A stretch of 64,000 nt of DNA from Aquanectria penicillioides (Eukaryota > Ascomycota > Sordariomycetes > Hypocreales > Nectriaceae): assembly GCA_003415625.1 (NCBI GenBank), contig PYIU01000007.1:2604001-2668000 (forward strand). Direction: 5' to 3'. The notes below the pieces were generated by a model. It did not search any database. It saw only the letters and a list, made by a program, of their open reading frames with translations, and was not told where the DNA came from. Position 1 is the stretch's first letter; the number at the start of each line of letters is the position of its first letter. A program made the position numbers and the translations under genes. Shown one piece after another: positions 47,554 through 59,790 of the stretch.

Positions 47554-48273
47554 TCAAAACTCGACCTCGGCTTCCACCTCGTACGCCTCATCATCCGTGC
47601 CCTCAATCTTCTTGGCGCCCATACGGCACAGTGTCACCCGCTCTAACGGCATGTCCTCCGTCCAGAGGTACCCGTCGTACCGGCTAACCATGTCCCGGGC
47701 GTCCAGGGTGAGCCGCTCACGTCGCCGGCCGGCCCCGTGCCCGCCCTTGACGTAGATGGTGTTGACAATGGTCGCGTGCAGCAGCAGCGGGCGGCCGTCG
47801 TCCATCATGAGGCCGGCATCCATGAAGGTCTTTTTTACTTGCTCACAGAACCGGTAGAGGATGCCCTCTTCGTCGACGGGCGGAGCGTATAAGACGGACG
47901 TCTTTGACGGAGACTGCATAGCGTGCAGGCCCTGCAGCGTGATGGAGAGGCCGGCGTCTCCGGATGTGGCTTGACCTTGCGGACGTGCTCGGGCTTTCGA
48001 AGCCGCCGCCGGTGTGGCTGCCCTGGCCGTGGCCAGCATGTCTCTCAACATCATGCTCCTGAGCAGCTCCGACGCTCGCCGGATGCCTTCTTCATGGAGG
48101 CTCATGACACCGAGAGTGAGGTGCAAAGTCCCGAGCGGCCGGACCGCGTCCTGCGGCACGCCGAAGCTCATGGGGCTCGTGACGTCGGTCTTGAACGACG
48201 CCAGGCTCCTGGCTAACTGGGAGCTTACGAGCGGGATGCACAAAAAGTGCGTCGGGGACGGTTTAGGCGGCAT
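47554..48273 (-). CDS. 2H phosphoesterase / AKAP7-NLS-like protein (LigT fold)
   Basis: Single exon, 239 aa. It carries two HxT motifs, the hallmark of the 2H phosphoesterase superfamily: H51-L-T53 in LGTLHLTLGVMSL and H166-A-T168 in RPLLLHATIVNTIY. The spacing (115 residues) and the start PTHFLCIPL match the AKAP7/ASCC1-like branch of the LigT family, which includes 2'-5' RNA ligase-like cyclic phosphodiesterases. By homology it would act on 2',3'-cyclic or 2'-5'-linked nucleotides or serve as an RNA-binding partner in a nuclear complex; the substrate cannot be told from sequence. A low-complexity Ala/Arg/Gln insert (about residues 80-106) lies between the two lobes. The Met at 48273 directly precedes the first strand of the fold (MPPKPSPTHFLCIPL), so the start is well placed. 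Confidence 0.82.
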   Translation of the reverse strand: MPPKPSPTHFLCIPLVSSQLARSLASFKTDVTSPMSFGVPQDAVRPLGTLHLTLGVMSLHEEGIRRASELLRSMMLRDMLATARAATPAAASKARARPQGQATSGDAGLSITLQGLHAMQSPSKTSVLYAPPVDEEGILYRFCEQVKKTFMDAGLMMDDGRPLLLHATIVNTIYVKGGHGAGRRRERLTLDARDMVSRYDGYLWTEDMPLERVTLCRMGAKKIEGTDDEAYEVEAEVEF

Positions 48274-49817
48274 CTGTTCTGCTGTGAGCCCGTGACGTTG
48301 AGCCGACGCGGGGGAGGACGGAGGGAAGAGATATCAGGCGTTTCTCGCGCCGGGAGTTGCAGGAGGATTTTTGCCACGGTGCCGCCCTGTCGGGACTCGC
48401 TCACACCACCTTTCCTTTGAAGGAGAGGGGGGCCGGCGCGAGCGCTTGGGTCTGTGAGATCTGTCACAATTTGCCTGCAGTCGGAGGAGTCAGCGGGTTG
48501 CAGGCGCATCGCATATGAGGCAAGGAGAGCGCAATTGAGGTGTGACAGCCAAGCCAGAGGCGCGATCGAGTTGCGCCGGGCTCTTATATGCGATGTATGA
48601 CACGGGTTCGGTATCTTGCTTGGCATAGCCACCCACTCGGACCTCAACATCAAGTCCATTGCTCAACACAGTCTCCCAGTTTTCGATTGTGCAGGTCGTG
48701 AGAGAGAGAGAATCGGAGAGCGATCGTTCACGCGCTCCAAGTGAATGGCATGCGTAGTTGGAAAGGTCAAACCTACCCGTAGAAAGAAAATACTTTGCTA
48801 GCACTGTAGTGTTGACTTGTGTTTGAACGTCTATGTTATCGAGCAGTGGTGGTGTTGCCTAGGCGTGGTTCAGTCATGGCGCGCAAAACCCTCATTGGCG
48901 ACCATGTACCCCGCTGAGACGCCATGCGCACCTCCTGTTGGCCTTGTCGTGGAGCCATGAAAAATAGGAGGTCCTTCAGGGCACGAATGGCTATTGGATA
49001 ATACATATTCCTGTTAGTCGCTGTCTGTCATGTGCTAGGTCTAATCGCCCCGTTGTGACTTGGAACGCTCGGCATCATTTGACCCGATAAGGCTAGGAAA
49101 ACATGGCAAGCCATTACAGGCGAGACTCAACGAGCTACCCCGATTACAATTGAACATTAGCAAATGCCACGAGCAGTTAATAACAAGGGCGTACAATGTT
49201 TGCCAATCATGGAATGATACGCAGATAAGATGGCTATATCTCACAGGGCAGGAGGACTTGCTCGACCAGCGCTTCATAGAGCTGCCGGCGACTACGGCGT
49301 GATGAAATTAATTTCCCGAACATTGATTAGAATTTGCTGTCAGCTATGCAAGCTCCCGCCAGCTCAGGGTGGTTGAACAGCATTAAGAGACCTGTCGATT
49401 CAATCAAATCGGGAACTCTTGGACCATCTCCAGCTCCTCCACCATTTTTGCAACATCTGCTCATTTGTCGATTTCATCCAAATCGTCCGTGAGCTTCCTC
49501 CACGGGTGGAGACCAAGGGTATCTTCCTCGATCATTTCGAGTGAGGTTGTTTTTCTTTTTTCTTTCTCTCTTTTCCTTTTTCTCCCCCCCAAAGACAATG
49601 TCGAAACGTAAAGGGTATGTTGGATTTGAAAAACAGTAGCTGTGCGAGCTTGCCAGTGATAAAGATGAGCAGGAGGGGTGCAATATCCTACCCCTCCATA
49701 GTCGGTCGCCAACCAGCCGAAGTTTTGGGCCTCTGAAGTCGCATAAAGTGTTTTCCGTGCTTGAGTCGTCGGAGCCGGTTTGAAGTGCGTCGGAGCCGGT
49801 TTGAAGTGCGAAGGAAC
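48274..49817. other. 1.5-kb gene-free region
   Basis: Upstream of the phosphoesterase gene and downstream of YPD1. It contains a 21-bp tandem duplication (49768-49809) and a T/C-rich run at about 49548-49587. No coding gene is supported. Confidence 0.5.
49768..49809. repeat. 21-bp tandem duplication
   Basis: Two exact copies of a 21-bp unit (starting GTCGGAGCC) lie 9 bp beyond the YPD1 stop codon, in its 3' untranslated region. Confidence 0.9.
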
Positions 49818-50478
49818 CTAGGCCACACCAGCGTAGTACTTCCTAAGGCCTTTCTCAAGCACAGCGAAATCCTTCTTGAAGCCTATCAGCGCCTCGTCGA
49901 TGCGCTTTATGCAAACTTCATCATCTAGTTCGGGAGTTCCGTCGAGATTTTCGTTTTTGCCGTATCGCTGGATCTTTTCACACTCGTCTTTGAGGGTGAT
50001 GAAGCCGAGGGTTGCCGATGAGCCCTTCAGGTAGTGACCGAGTGAGGATAACGTTGGCAGATCCTTCGTTCCGCTATTAGGCCAAGCAAGATTCAACGAA
50101 TTAGCTACAGCTCCTAGGGCAGGCGAGCTAAGGTGGAATGGAAAGCTATTCCAGAAGCGGAGCAAGACGGCATCAAAGTACGGCATAGAGCATATCGGGT
50201 GGGATTCAACACAAACTTACAGTGCATCGTCCAATTTGGCCAACGTCTCCTTCACCTGCTCTAGGTACTCCTTCACGAGAGGCCAGCTGAAATCGTAATC
50301 GTCTTCTTCGTCCATTTCAAGGATCTGAGAGAAAGTCTCGATATCGATGCCAGGGACCTTTTCAAGTTCGCGCATCCGCTCATCCTGGATTGGGGGGAAC
50401 AACAAGACCCGGTCAGTGGCGTTCGTCGGCCAACATCTCACAAAGGACTTGACGTACCTTATCGTCGGTTGGTAACAT
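49818..50478 (-). CDS. YPD1: Histidine-containing phosphotransfer protein YPD1
   Basis: Three exons: 50458-50478 (21 nt), 50221-50384, 49818-50073; 146 aa, the normal size. The donors are GTACGT and GTAAGT. The second intron ends at TAATAG (50074), which gives the in-frame join DDALGTKDLPTL. The product is an HPt four-helix protein: the phosphorylated histidine is His75 in LSSLGHYLKGSSATLG, and the C-terminal helices include ALIGFKKDFAVLEKGLRKYY. By homology it receives a phosphate from hybrid histidine kinases and passes it to the response regulators Ssk1 and Skn7, controlling the HOG osmotic-stress pathway. The first exon encodes only seven residues (MLPTDDK) and would be missed by gene finders that ignore micro-exons. 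Upstream there is no gene for 4.3 kb. Confidence 0.93.
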
Positions 50479-53400
50479 GGCGGCAGTGTTGGAATGTGGC
50501 TATCGCAGGGTTGATCCTACGGTGGGCGAGGGGGCAGTCTGAAAGCGGATAAGGAAAAAATGACGGCGGTTCTGGCCGTGACGGTGAGAGACGGTGTTTC
50601 GGGACAGTAGAAGAGAAAGGGTAGGCCGTTGAAAGATATAACGTTGGGTCTGAGATTGGGTTAGAACAGGTCGATGGAGGCAATGTACAAGCGGATATGA
50701 TCCAAAGAGGAGAGATTGACGGGCCGGGGTGAGAAGAGAAAGAGAGAGAAATCTGGCGGTGCAGACGCTGAGGGCGGGAGCTGTCGTGGGGACGGACAAG
50801 TAGGCTTGGCTGTGGTGGAGAGACACAGCCGTTGAATGGCTAGCGGGGTTCTCGACAGAGACACAGCAAGGCACTGGGCTTGACAGGTCGGCCGTCCGCT
50901 GCCAGGGCTGCAGGCGGAGACGGCTCAGCGTGTACTGCACCCAAACCTGAGATATGGACGGTGCCTTTTGGGGGTGCGCCTGTGATCGAATGGGGAGACA
51001 GCGGATACTGGGATTGGGGGTGATGGGACAGGATGGATGATGAAACGAGGGAGGGGATGGAGGGGGAATGACGACAGGGACGCTGGAGCGAGTGACTTGC
51101 TTGACGTAGCGATGGATATGGAGACGTGATCAGCAACAGACCCTGGGCCAGCCGGTGCTCACTCGGGGAGAAGGACAAGGGTTTGGGCGTGTTTGGTGCG
51201 TCCGGGACGTGATGGTATTTTTTTTTCCCCCTTGCTTTCCCTTCTGGGCGGGTGTGGGTGTGGTAGAATTGGTGGTGGTGTTGAGGTGATGTCGGTAGAA
51301 GGGTAGGGGCAGTGATAGTATGTGGTGAAAACCGACGGCGCAGTGAGTAAGTGTGGGCAGTCAAGTCATGAGTGAGGGGCAATGATGGTCCCAGTCTCCT
51401 CAGTCTCCCAGTCACCGTCCATTGCACACACAGCTCGGCGAAGCACAGGACAAGGCCCTCCGACAAGAGACCCCCTCCAGATGGGAGACGACATGAGTGG
51501 ACGGGTTGGAACTAACTAAGCTCCGAGACGACGAGAGCATGCCCAGGTCCAGCCAGCCCGGCGCAGGTGGGGTTATCGAGCTTGGTATGGTAACTACCTA
51601 AGCTGATGCAGGGCTGCGTCTGCGTGCGTGCGTCTGCTTGCGGACGTGCGTGTGTGCATTTCGAGCGAGTGGGCGAGCCCATGGACAATAGGCCATAGGC
51701 CATGCCATGGAGCTTTCGAGCAACGCACTAAATGACAGATCAACGAATAGGGGGCGGATCTTCTTCAGGCGTCCTCCTCTTCTCTACCTGGATCGTGGAC
51801 TGTGGACTGTGGACTGTGGACCCATGAGAGCACATGTGGGAGCGTGGGAGAAAGTGGGCTGGTGGCAGCGGTGGAGGTGGAGGTGGGGATGCAGATGGAA
51901 ATGGAGATGATCCGGCCGGTGCAGTACGGGCAGAAAGAAACAGAAAGGAACAAAGAGAATCAACGAAGATGGCTAACCCATGTGAATGCGGACGCGGATG
52001 CGGCATCTGGGGTTGAAAGCCGCCATCGAGAACGCGGAAAAGTCGGAGACGCCTCTTTCAACAACCTCAGGCAGAGGCAACGAGGGATTGGCCAGGGCAC
52101 AGGGCAAAAGCAAACGACAAAAAACACGACATAACAATAGTAGAACCAAATGAAAGAGGGGTCGGGATGGTTGGATCTTCTACCTACCTGGAGCTGTAGA
52201 TGTGGTCACAGCGAGCTTGTCGATGCAACGGTGGGGTAGAGAGGGTTCTGGGGGATGGATGTATGAGGCACGAATTCAGAGATGGGAAAAGAGGTTGCAG
52301 TTGATGTTGCTTCGAGCTGGGGCTTGGGTACGGGTCTCTAGGTTCTGGGACCGGGATTGGCCTCTGCGATCTTGTCTCTTTTCTCGATTGTGTGCGTGTG
52401 GCGTATGATGTAGCGCACGACGTCGTGTGCTGTGCGAGGGGACCGCGTGTGGTGTGTGGTGGTGTGTGTTTGGCGGGAGAACCCGAGGGCGGGTTTTGCT
52501 GGTACGACTGACGACAGTGGCTGATTCTAGCGTAAGTGGCACAAGCCCAAGGAATGCACAGAAAACGGCAACCGTGGGGACTGGGGAGTCGCCGTGGTGA
52601 GGTGGGTGAGGTGAGGCCGCAGCGAGGCGCGGGGTTGCTTTCTTTGCTGGGGCGCGTGGGTAAGAGGGAGCAACGGAACGGAATGAGAAGAATAAAGAAA
52701 AAATAAAATAAAATAAGAGGAGAAGAAGTGGAGGAGGAGGAGCAAGAGAGAAAAGAAAAGAAGAAAAAAAACAAAAAAAACAAAGGAACCAGAGAAACAA
52801 AGTAAGATGGGGGGAATGGACGGATGAGGGGAGCACACGGAAATCAAGAAAACGGGGATGGCGAAAATCCCCTTTCTTTGATTGTCCCGACAGAATACCG
52901 TTAGGGGGTTGGGGGGACGAGATTGTGGATGAGGTGGATTGTTGTCATCTCATCTTGGTAAAGACGGAGAGCATAGCACCATTACCTTACATGCTAGCCC
53001 ATCAGGGCAATATTGGTTGGATGGGGCGCCGACTAGAGGTGTAGGTCTAGGTCGCGCATTACGTCGATATGCTGGCCGGGAGTCCACCGAGGCATCGGGA
53101 AAGGGAAAGGAATAAACCCAGCAGAGCACACCACGAGGGCGCCATGAGGCACCAAGAGGGTCACCAACCAGGTTGCCAAACCAGCATGGTTGTCCTTCGG
53201 GTGTCGGCCCCAGGCAAGACGGCACCGAAAGGGATCAAGGGCAGAAGAACTTTGCCAATGGCCCCTCGCCAAGGGCACTGACGGAAAAGGAGGGGCGGCA
53301 GCATCATTAAACTTTTGACATTGGGCCATGGGCGTTGCACGAGCCAGGTATCTCGTCGCCATGCCTGACTGCGTTGCTAAATGCCAGTGACCATTGGTGA

Positions 53401-54805
53401 ATGAACCCTTGCTTGGACGGAACTTACCTGCCCTCGCTCTCCTCGTTCCCCAAGCCCCATTGTACATTGTGTAACGGGTTCTGCCCATGCTCGACCGCGA
53501 TCACAACATCCTCGGCCGTCGGTGCCCCATAGCTGCCTCGTGCGTTCTCTCACCCCACTCCGACTACTCCCAAAATATATACCAAGGGCGAGGTCATCCA
53601 TCTGGATCCACGGGGCCATGGGTCCACGGGTCCAACTGAGGGCTCCCCCCTGTAGATGCCTGTCTCTGTCAGTGCCATGCCAGTGCCACGCGACAGGATG
53701 GCCTTGGAGGGCTCCAAAGCAGACGCATCCGGAGTATGGGCGCGCCGTGGTAAATTCCCGGGAATAGTGGTATAGTACCTTGCGCCTTCGCTCATCGCAA
53801 TCCTATCTCGTTTCAACTCACCGGTCGGTCACCTGTCACCAGTCAGAACCTTTGCCGTAACCATCCTTAGCAGGAGTCGTCATCCCCTACCCACCATCAT
53901 CTCCTCGTCCCTGTGTTCCCCGACTATTTCTCATTTCCCTCGGATCAGCCTCGCTGCCGGGGAAGTGCCTCTTGGACCAGGTCTACTTGGCTTTACGCGG
54001 GAGAGAGTGCTGCGTGAACTAGTGCAGCCAGCCTTCTCTGCTAGTCCCAGACTAAGGTCGACGGCAAGGCACAAGACAAGATTGATGTGCCACGACGGAT
54101 CAGGGTTTGGCGGCAGAGCTGCAAGTAAGTCGGGAGCTATTGATGTCTGTGGTACGCGGTCCGCTGGTGAACAGGTGAGGATCGAGATGTGGAGAGAAGC
54201 AAAAGTCTCCAAAAGGGGGATCTAAAGCCGGGCACGGAAGGAGGTTTTGGATTGTGCAGTTGCATTGCTTGGGCTGGGAGAAGAAGAGTTGAGATGCCTC
54301 TCAGAAATGATCGTTTTGGGCAGGCAGGTACCTAGTGAGTATCCCTCCCCGCCTACCTACGCAACAAGCATGTGCCATGGTGTTTGACATGGTGTTTGAC
54401 TTGCTCTCCGCAACTGCAATAAATGTTCCTTCCCTTCCTGGTAGGTATGTGCCTGGGCAGGTACAGAAATAACTTGTCGGTTAGCCACATTGGTACAACC
54501 CAGGCCGGGGAGGCTGGTCCCAGTCAGCAAATACCTTGCCCGCCTTCCGAGCTCCACCGCACCCACCTTGCGGAGAGAGGCTACCAGGCAGGTATGGATA
54601 TTGGTATGGATATGGATATGGATTGGAGGCGTACCTACCAAGACAAGCATCTACTCCTCCGCCTTATGGTGGGAGTTGCAATGTACTACGTGTGTCGTCT
54701 ACCTAGTTTAATATAAGGAGCATTTATCTAGCACACATACTATGTCATCAGCACCTAAAACTGTGGCTGATTGTGGCAAAACCCTTGACCACTCTAAAAC
54801 TGGTC
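50479..54805. other. 4.3-kb gene-free region between YPD1 and the retrotransposon
   Basis: GC content is like the rest of the gene-bearing part. It contains simple repeats (a GTGGACT repeat at about 51795-51819, GGATAT-type repeats near 54594-54625) and A-rich runs (52698-52790). Many frames are open by chance, but none has domains or splice signals that agree. It includes the YPD1 promoter. The change to AT-rich sequence is abrupt, just inside the retrotransposon. Confidence 0.55.
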
Positions 54806-54810
54806 AATGT
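54806..54810. repeat. Target-site duplication AATGT, left
   Basis: The five bases immediately before the first LTR are AATGT, identical to the five bases after the second LTR (61577-61581). Confidence 0.93.
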
Positions 54811-55034
54811 TGTTAAACCCGAGGTATCCTGTACACGGGGAAACACCAGGACGCACTTCGGATCATAGAAACGAAGCTCGGAATGATTGGATGAAGGTCA
54901 TGTGAATACAACGTAGCTCTATTAGGTCTAGCGCAACCCGACCCCTTTTTTAGAGCCTGAGCGATGAAGCAAGGCTGGGGGGGACAGGAAGAAAACAAGA
55001 ATACACATAATTATACAACTGGTTCGGTTCAATA
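54811..55034 (+). repeat. 5' LTR of the first element, almost unmutated
   Basis: 224 bp, beginning TGTTAAACCCGAGG. Only the far end is mutated (TTCAATA where the 3' copy has TTCAACA). Compared with the other two LTR copies in the window, this one keeps nearly all its C and G positions. Confidence 0.93.
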
Positions 55035-58000
55035 ATTAAGAGTCTTAGAGCTGTATTTATTAGTATAGCTATAACTATTCAATTAAGCTCTAAAAGCAAG
55101 AAATAAACCTTATATTCTAATTCTAAATTAAATATATAAAATAACCTTTAAAACCTATATCCTTAATAATCTAAATAATTAAAAAACCTTTAAATAAAGC
55201 TATAAAGTGAAAATTACTATAGAATAAGTTAAGAAGCTTAAAATCCTTAAGGACTTTTTTTAGTTTAAGACTATTTAAATTTTTAAGCCTATAATACTAA
55301 CTGCTATAAGATACTTTATAAAAGAGAAAGCTAAGGCTAAAAGCTTAAGATTAAAGTTTATTTAATTAATATAAAGGGTAATTATAATAATAGAGCTACT
55401 TTCTAAAGACTAAAAACTACTAAAATGCAAACTTATAATATTTTACTATAATTAAAAAAAATATAAAATTAAAGCAAATAGAATCTATAATATCCTTAAT
55501 TAAATAATAGAGAAAATAAGCCTTTATTATATTTAAATATATTTATTTATAATAAATAAAGAGAATAATAATAATAATATTATAAAATTCTATAATAACC
55601 TTAAAGCTATATATAGAATTAATAATGCATTAAGAGGAAAATAAGCTTAAAAATGCTATTTTAAAGTATTAAAATAGACTTTAAATCCTAAAATTATTTA
55701 ATAAAATTAAATTATTAATTAAAAATAATCTATAAAGATTATAACTATAAGAAATATTGCTAAAGCCTTATACCTAAATATATAGTTTATAGACTTAAAA
55801 TAATATCTTAAAAGTTACTTCTAAATATTCCTTTAAATTACTAAAGTATAATATAAAGATACTATTAAGAAAAGTATTTATATATTAATTGCTTTTACTT
55901 TAAGTTTTAAATATAAGATTAAAAAAAGAAAAGAGACTAAAGGAAAGCAATATAAAGCTATAGTATAAAAGGGGAACTTTAGACCTATATTTTAAGGCTT
56001 AAATCTACTTTCTAAAAAACATTTTTATTTAAAAAGCTTATAATCTAAATAACTTAAGTTAAAGAAATAAAAATAAACTTTAAAGAAAGATAATTACTAT
56101 ATTTTATATAGGAAATTATACTTTAATGCTAATACCTAAAAGTATTAAATTGCATTCCCTAAAAATATATTTAAGTAAATAAAAAGGCAAAAGTGGATAG
56201 ATAAGAGATAGAAAATACAATTAAAAGATTAAATTAAAGTCTAGAAACTATATAAAAAGCTTAAGAAGTAAACTGTATAATTAATTAGGGATTTAAACTA
56301 ATAATTAATATTATAAATCTTAATCTTAAATTCTATAGCTATTTTCTTTATTTTATATAGTAAATATCTATTATAAATCTTAATTATATTTAACTTAAGA
56401 ATAATACTATATATTTTTAATAATAAAAAGAAATTTAAGAATCTTAAACTAGCTCTATTTAATAAAGTTATTTTTATTAAATTAAAGAACCTTTTAATCT
56501 TAGGATATAAAGATATAGAAATTAAAGTTTAAAACCTATAAAGTAAAGCTTATTTTTTTATTTTAAGGTATATTGCTTATTGCCTATAAATTAAAATAAA
56601 TTTAATCTTATTAAAAAGACTCTATTAATATAGTTATTAATAAGATTAAAGAAATAGAAATAATATTTTAAGATATAAAAGTAGGCAAGCTTTATATAGA
56701 TTAAAGATTGCTTATAATTAATATATTTTAGATTATAAGCCTATTACTTAAGAATAAAGCTTATTTATAATAAATAAACCTTATTATAATTTATAGATAC
56801 TAAAATATTTATAATAAGCAAAAGCTATAAAATAGCACTATTAATTAAGTTATCTAAAACCTAAAGCATTAAAATACTTAATTAATTATACTATTAATAT
56901 AAAGATTAAAGGCCTAATAATAGTTAAATATAATACTTATAGATTAAATAAGATAAAACGCTAAAAGCACTATAAATTATAAATATAAAGCTTGATTTCT
57001 AAAAAGTAAGTTTCTTTAGACTTCTATAACTTTTAATTTAGTATAATAAACCTTTCCTTATATACTATTATAATAGACTATATATTAGGAATGTATTAGA
57101 ATTACTACTTTAAAAATCAAAAAGAAGAATAATTATTATTAATGCTATAAAACTTTACTTAAATATTAAAAATAAAATATAGAATTAAACTTTAAGTAAT
57201 AGAAATAGATAATAAGCTTTAAAAGAGCAATTTAATCTATATATAGCTAAATTAAAGAGGAATAGTAGTAAAAGAAAGTGCCCTTTAAATATAGCAATAG
57301 AATAGATTAAAAGAACATTCTAAAAGGGTAGTAAAAGAGAAAATAAGAGTTTTTGCAATTAAGAGTAATTTACTAGCTAGACTATAGCTAAAGATAATAA
57401 GAATAGCAGTATATCTATTAAACTAAACTCTAAAATAGGGACTTAAGTGGAAAACACTATATAAAAGCTTCTTTTTATTAATTTAAAGCTTAAATAAGAA
57501 TTATAAGCTATAAATTACTTACTTTAGGACAATTAATTGTAAATTATTTATAATAACTAAAGACATTTAATTAAAAAAGAATCAACTTATATCTAAAATA
57601 AGCCTAAAGGCTTAAATAGATTATTTTATAGGATATAATTCCTAAAACCTCTTTTATATTTAGAATTCAATTATTAATTAAGTATATATAACCTAAAATA
57701 TTATCTTTAATAAAGAAGACCTCTTTTTAGTAAGCAATACTAAAATAAAAGAAACTATAGGTAAAAAGACCCTTAAAGAAATATAAATATAAATAAAAGC
57801 TCTTCTTAATATTAAATAGATTAATTAAGTAAATAATATTAATTAACTATAAGATAAGCTTTAAACTACTAAAATAAGCCTTTAAAATATAATTAAAGAT
57901 TTAAAAATTAAAAAGGAAAAGAATATAAATAAACTATAGATTAAAAATAAAAAATACACTTAACTATAGTTTAAACCCTTTTTAACTCTACTAAAAAGTC

Positions 58001-59790
58001 TAGCTTCTGCCTTTTTAGCTTTAGTAATAGAGCAAAAAGGAAAATACCTAATACCCCTAATACTAAATATTGGCTTATAGAGGGAATAGATTAAGCTTTA
58101 TTAAGCCTTCTTTATAGGAATAAAAGCTATACTATTTAGAAAATGCAGAAATACTATTATAATTAAGGCAATGCATACTAAAATTAAATATAGAAAGCAT
58201 AAACTAAAATATAAGCTACAAAAGGATAAAATGGACTTTATTTAAAAGAAATAAGAACTCCATTAAAAGAACTTATTTTAGGTATTAAGTTCTTATAGAA
58301 ATGTTTTTAGGCATAAGTTTAAGGCTATATTCCTAAAAGTAAAGAAAATATACTTAAAGAGTTACTAGTAAATAAAGTCTTAGATTAAAACATTAAGAAG
58401 TAAAATTAAGTTTTGTAACTTATAATTTATTAATTGTATATAGGTTTATATATATAAGTTTAATAAATATAAATATTTATAGAAATATAAAGCTAAATTT
58501 ATTATTTAAGGAGATTAATAGTAAAAGGCAAGTTCTAAAGAAATATATATTGCTATATTAATAGGAAAATTATTTAGAACCCTACTTGCAATTACAATAA
58601 GGTTTAATCTTAAGATGCTATAATTTAATGCAATAAATGCATTTATAAATATAAAACTACTAATAAATATATTTATAAGACCTTTATTAAAATATAGAAA
58701 GGGTAAAAATAAAGGCTAAGTGCTATTACTTAAGAAAGCACTTTATAGACTAAGAATTGTATCTCTTTTATAGCAAATAGAGCTTAAAACAATATTATAA
58801 AATATTAGTTTTAAACTAATCCTTTATAAACTATACTACTATAGTAAAAGTAGAGTTTTTATTTTCTTTTATATAGATAATATTATAATAATATATACTA
58901 AAAGATATAAATTAATTATAAATAAAGCAATTATAGATTTAAAGTTAAAATATAAACTAATTAATAAAGGCAAGCTATAATAGTTTTTTAGGATAGAGAT
59001 TATCTAAAAATAAAGTTAGAAATTAATTTAAGTAACTTAAAACTTATACTTAAAGAAAATTTATAAATTATATACTTTAAATAAAGAAAATGCAACTTTA
59101 ATAAAGAAAATAGAACTTTTCCTAAATAAGCAAATTGCTAAATAAAGTATAATAAACTAATATAAATAAATAATTAGCTTAATCCTTTATGTAGCAGTTA
59201 TTACTTAATTAAATATTGCATTTATTATATTATATTTTATAAGATTTATAATAAATTTAAGGAAACTCTATATAAAGGCAGTAAATTAAGTATTATATTA
59301 TCTTTATACAATTTATTTCCTTACTTTATAGCTTAAAGGCAAAAATAACTTCTTAATATATAGTAATATATCTTTTGCTAATAATATATTAGATTAAAAA
59401 AGTTTATAAGTATATACAATAAAACTTTTTAATAGATTGATTAAATAGTATATAAATAAATAAAATATAATTATAATATTAATTATAAAGGTAGAATTGC
59501 TTGCTCTCTTTTAAGCTATAAAGAAAGGACTCTATTAATAGAGACTACTTATAGAACTTAAAATTAAGCTTTAGAATCCTATTTTAAAACTTATTTATAA
59601 TAATTAATAGACAATTAGATTTATTTAAAATCCTTTTAAGAAATTAAAGATTAAGCTTAAATATATTAATATATATAATTATTGGCTAAGGCAATTTATA
59701 ATAGTAAAAATAATCTTTATTTTATATAAATAAAGTGCAAAATTAATAGCTAATAGTTTAATAAAGCTATTATAAAGCAAAACCTTTTTT
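55035..59790 (+). pseudogene. Broken copia gag-pol region
   Basis: No long reading frame survives. In one frame, 58458-58521 reads as the palm-entry segment of copia RT (KYKA then GD flanked by stops where Gln and Arg codons would have changed to TAG and TAA). 58846-58914 reads VFIFFYIDN followed by a run of Ile, the active-site region. 59641-59786 reads KYINIYNYWLRQF and SAKLIANSLIKA, matching the RNase H end of copia pol. Gag, protease and integrase are expected between 55.1 and 58.4 kb but I cannot place their borders. Confidence 0.8.
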
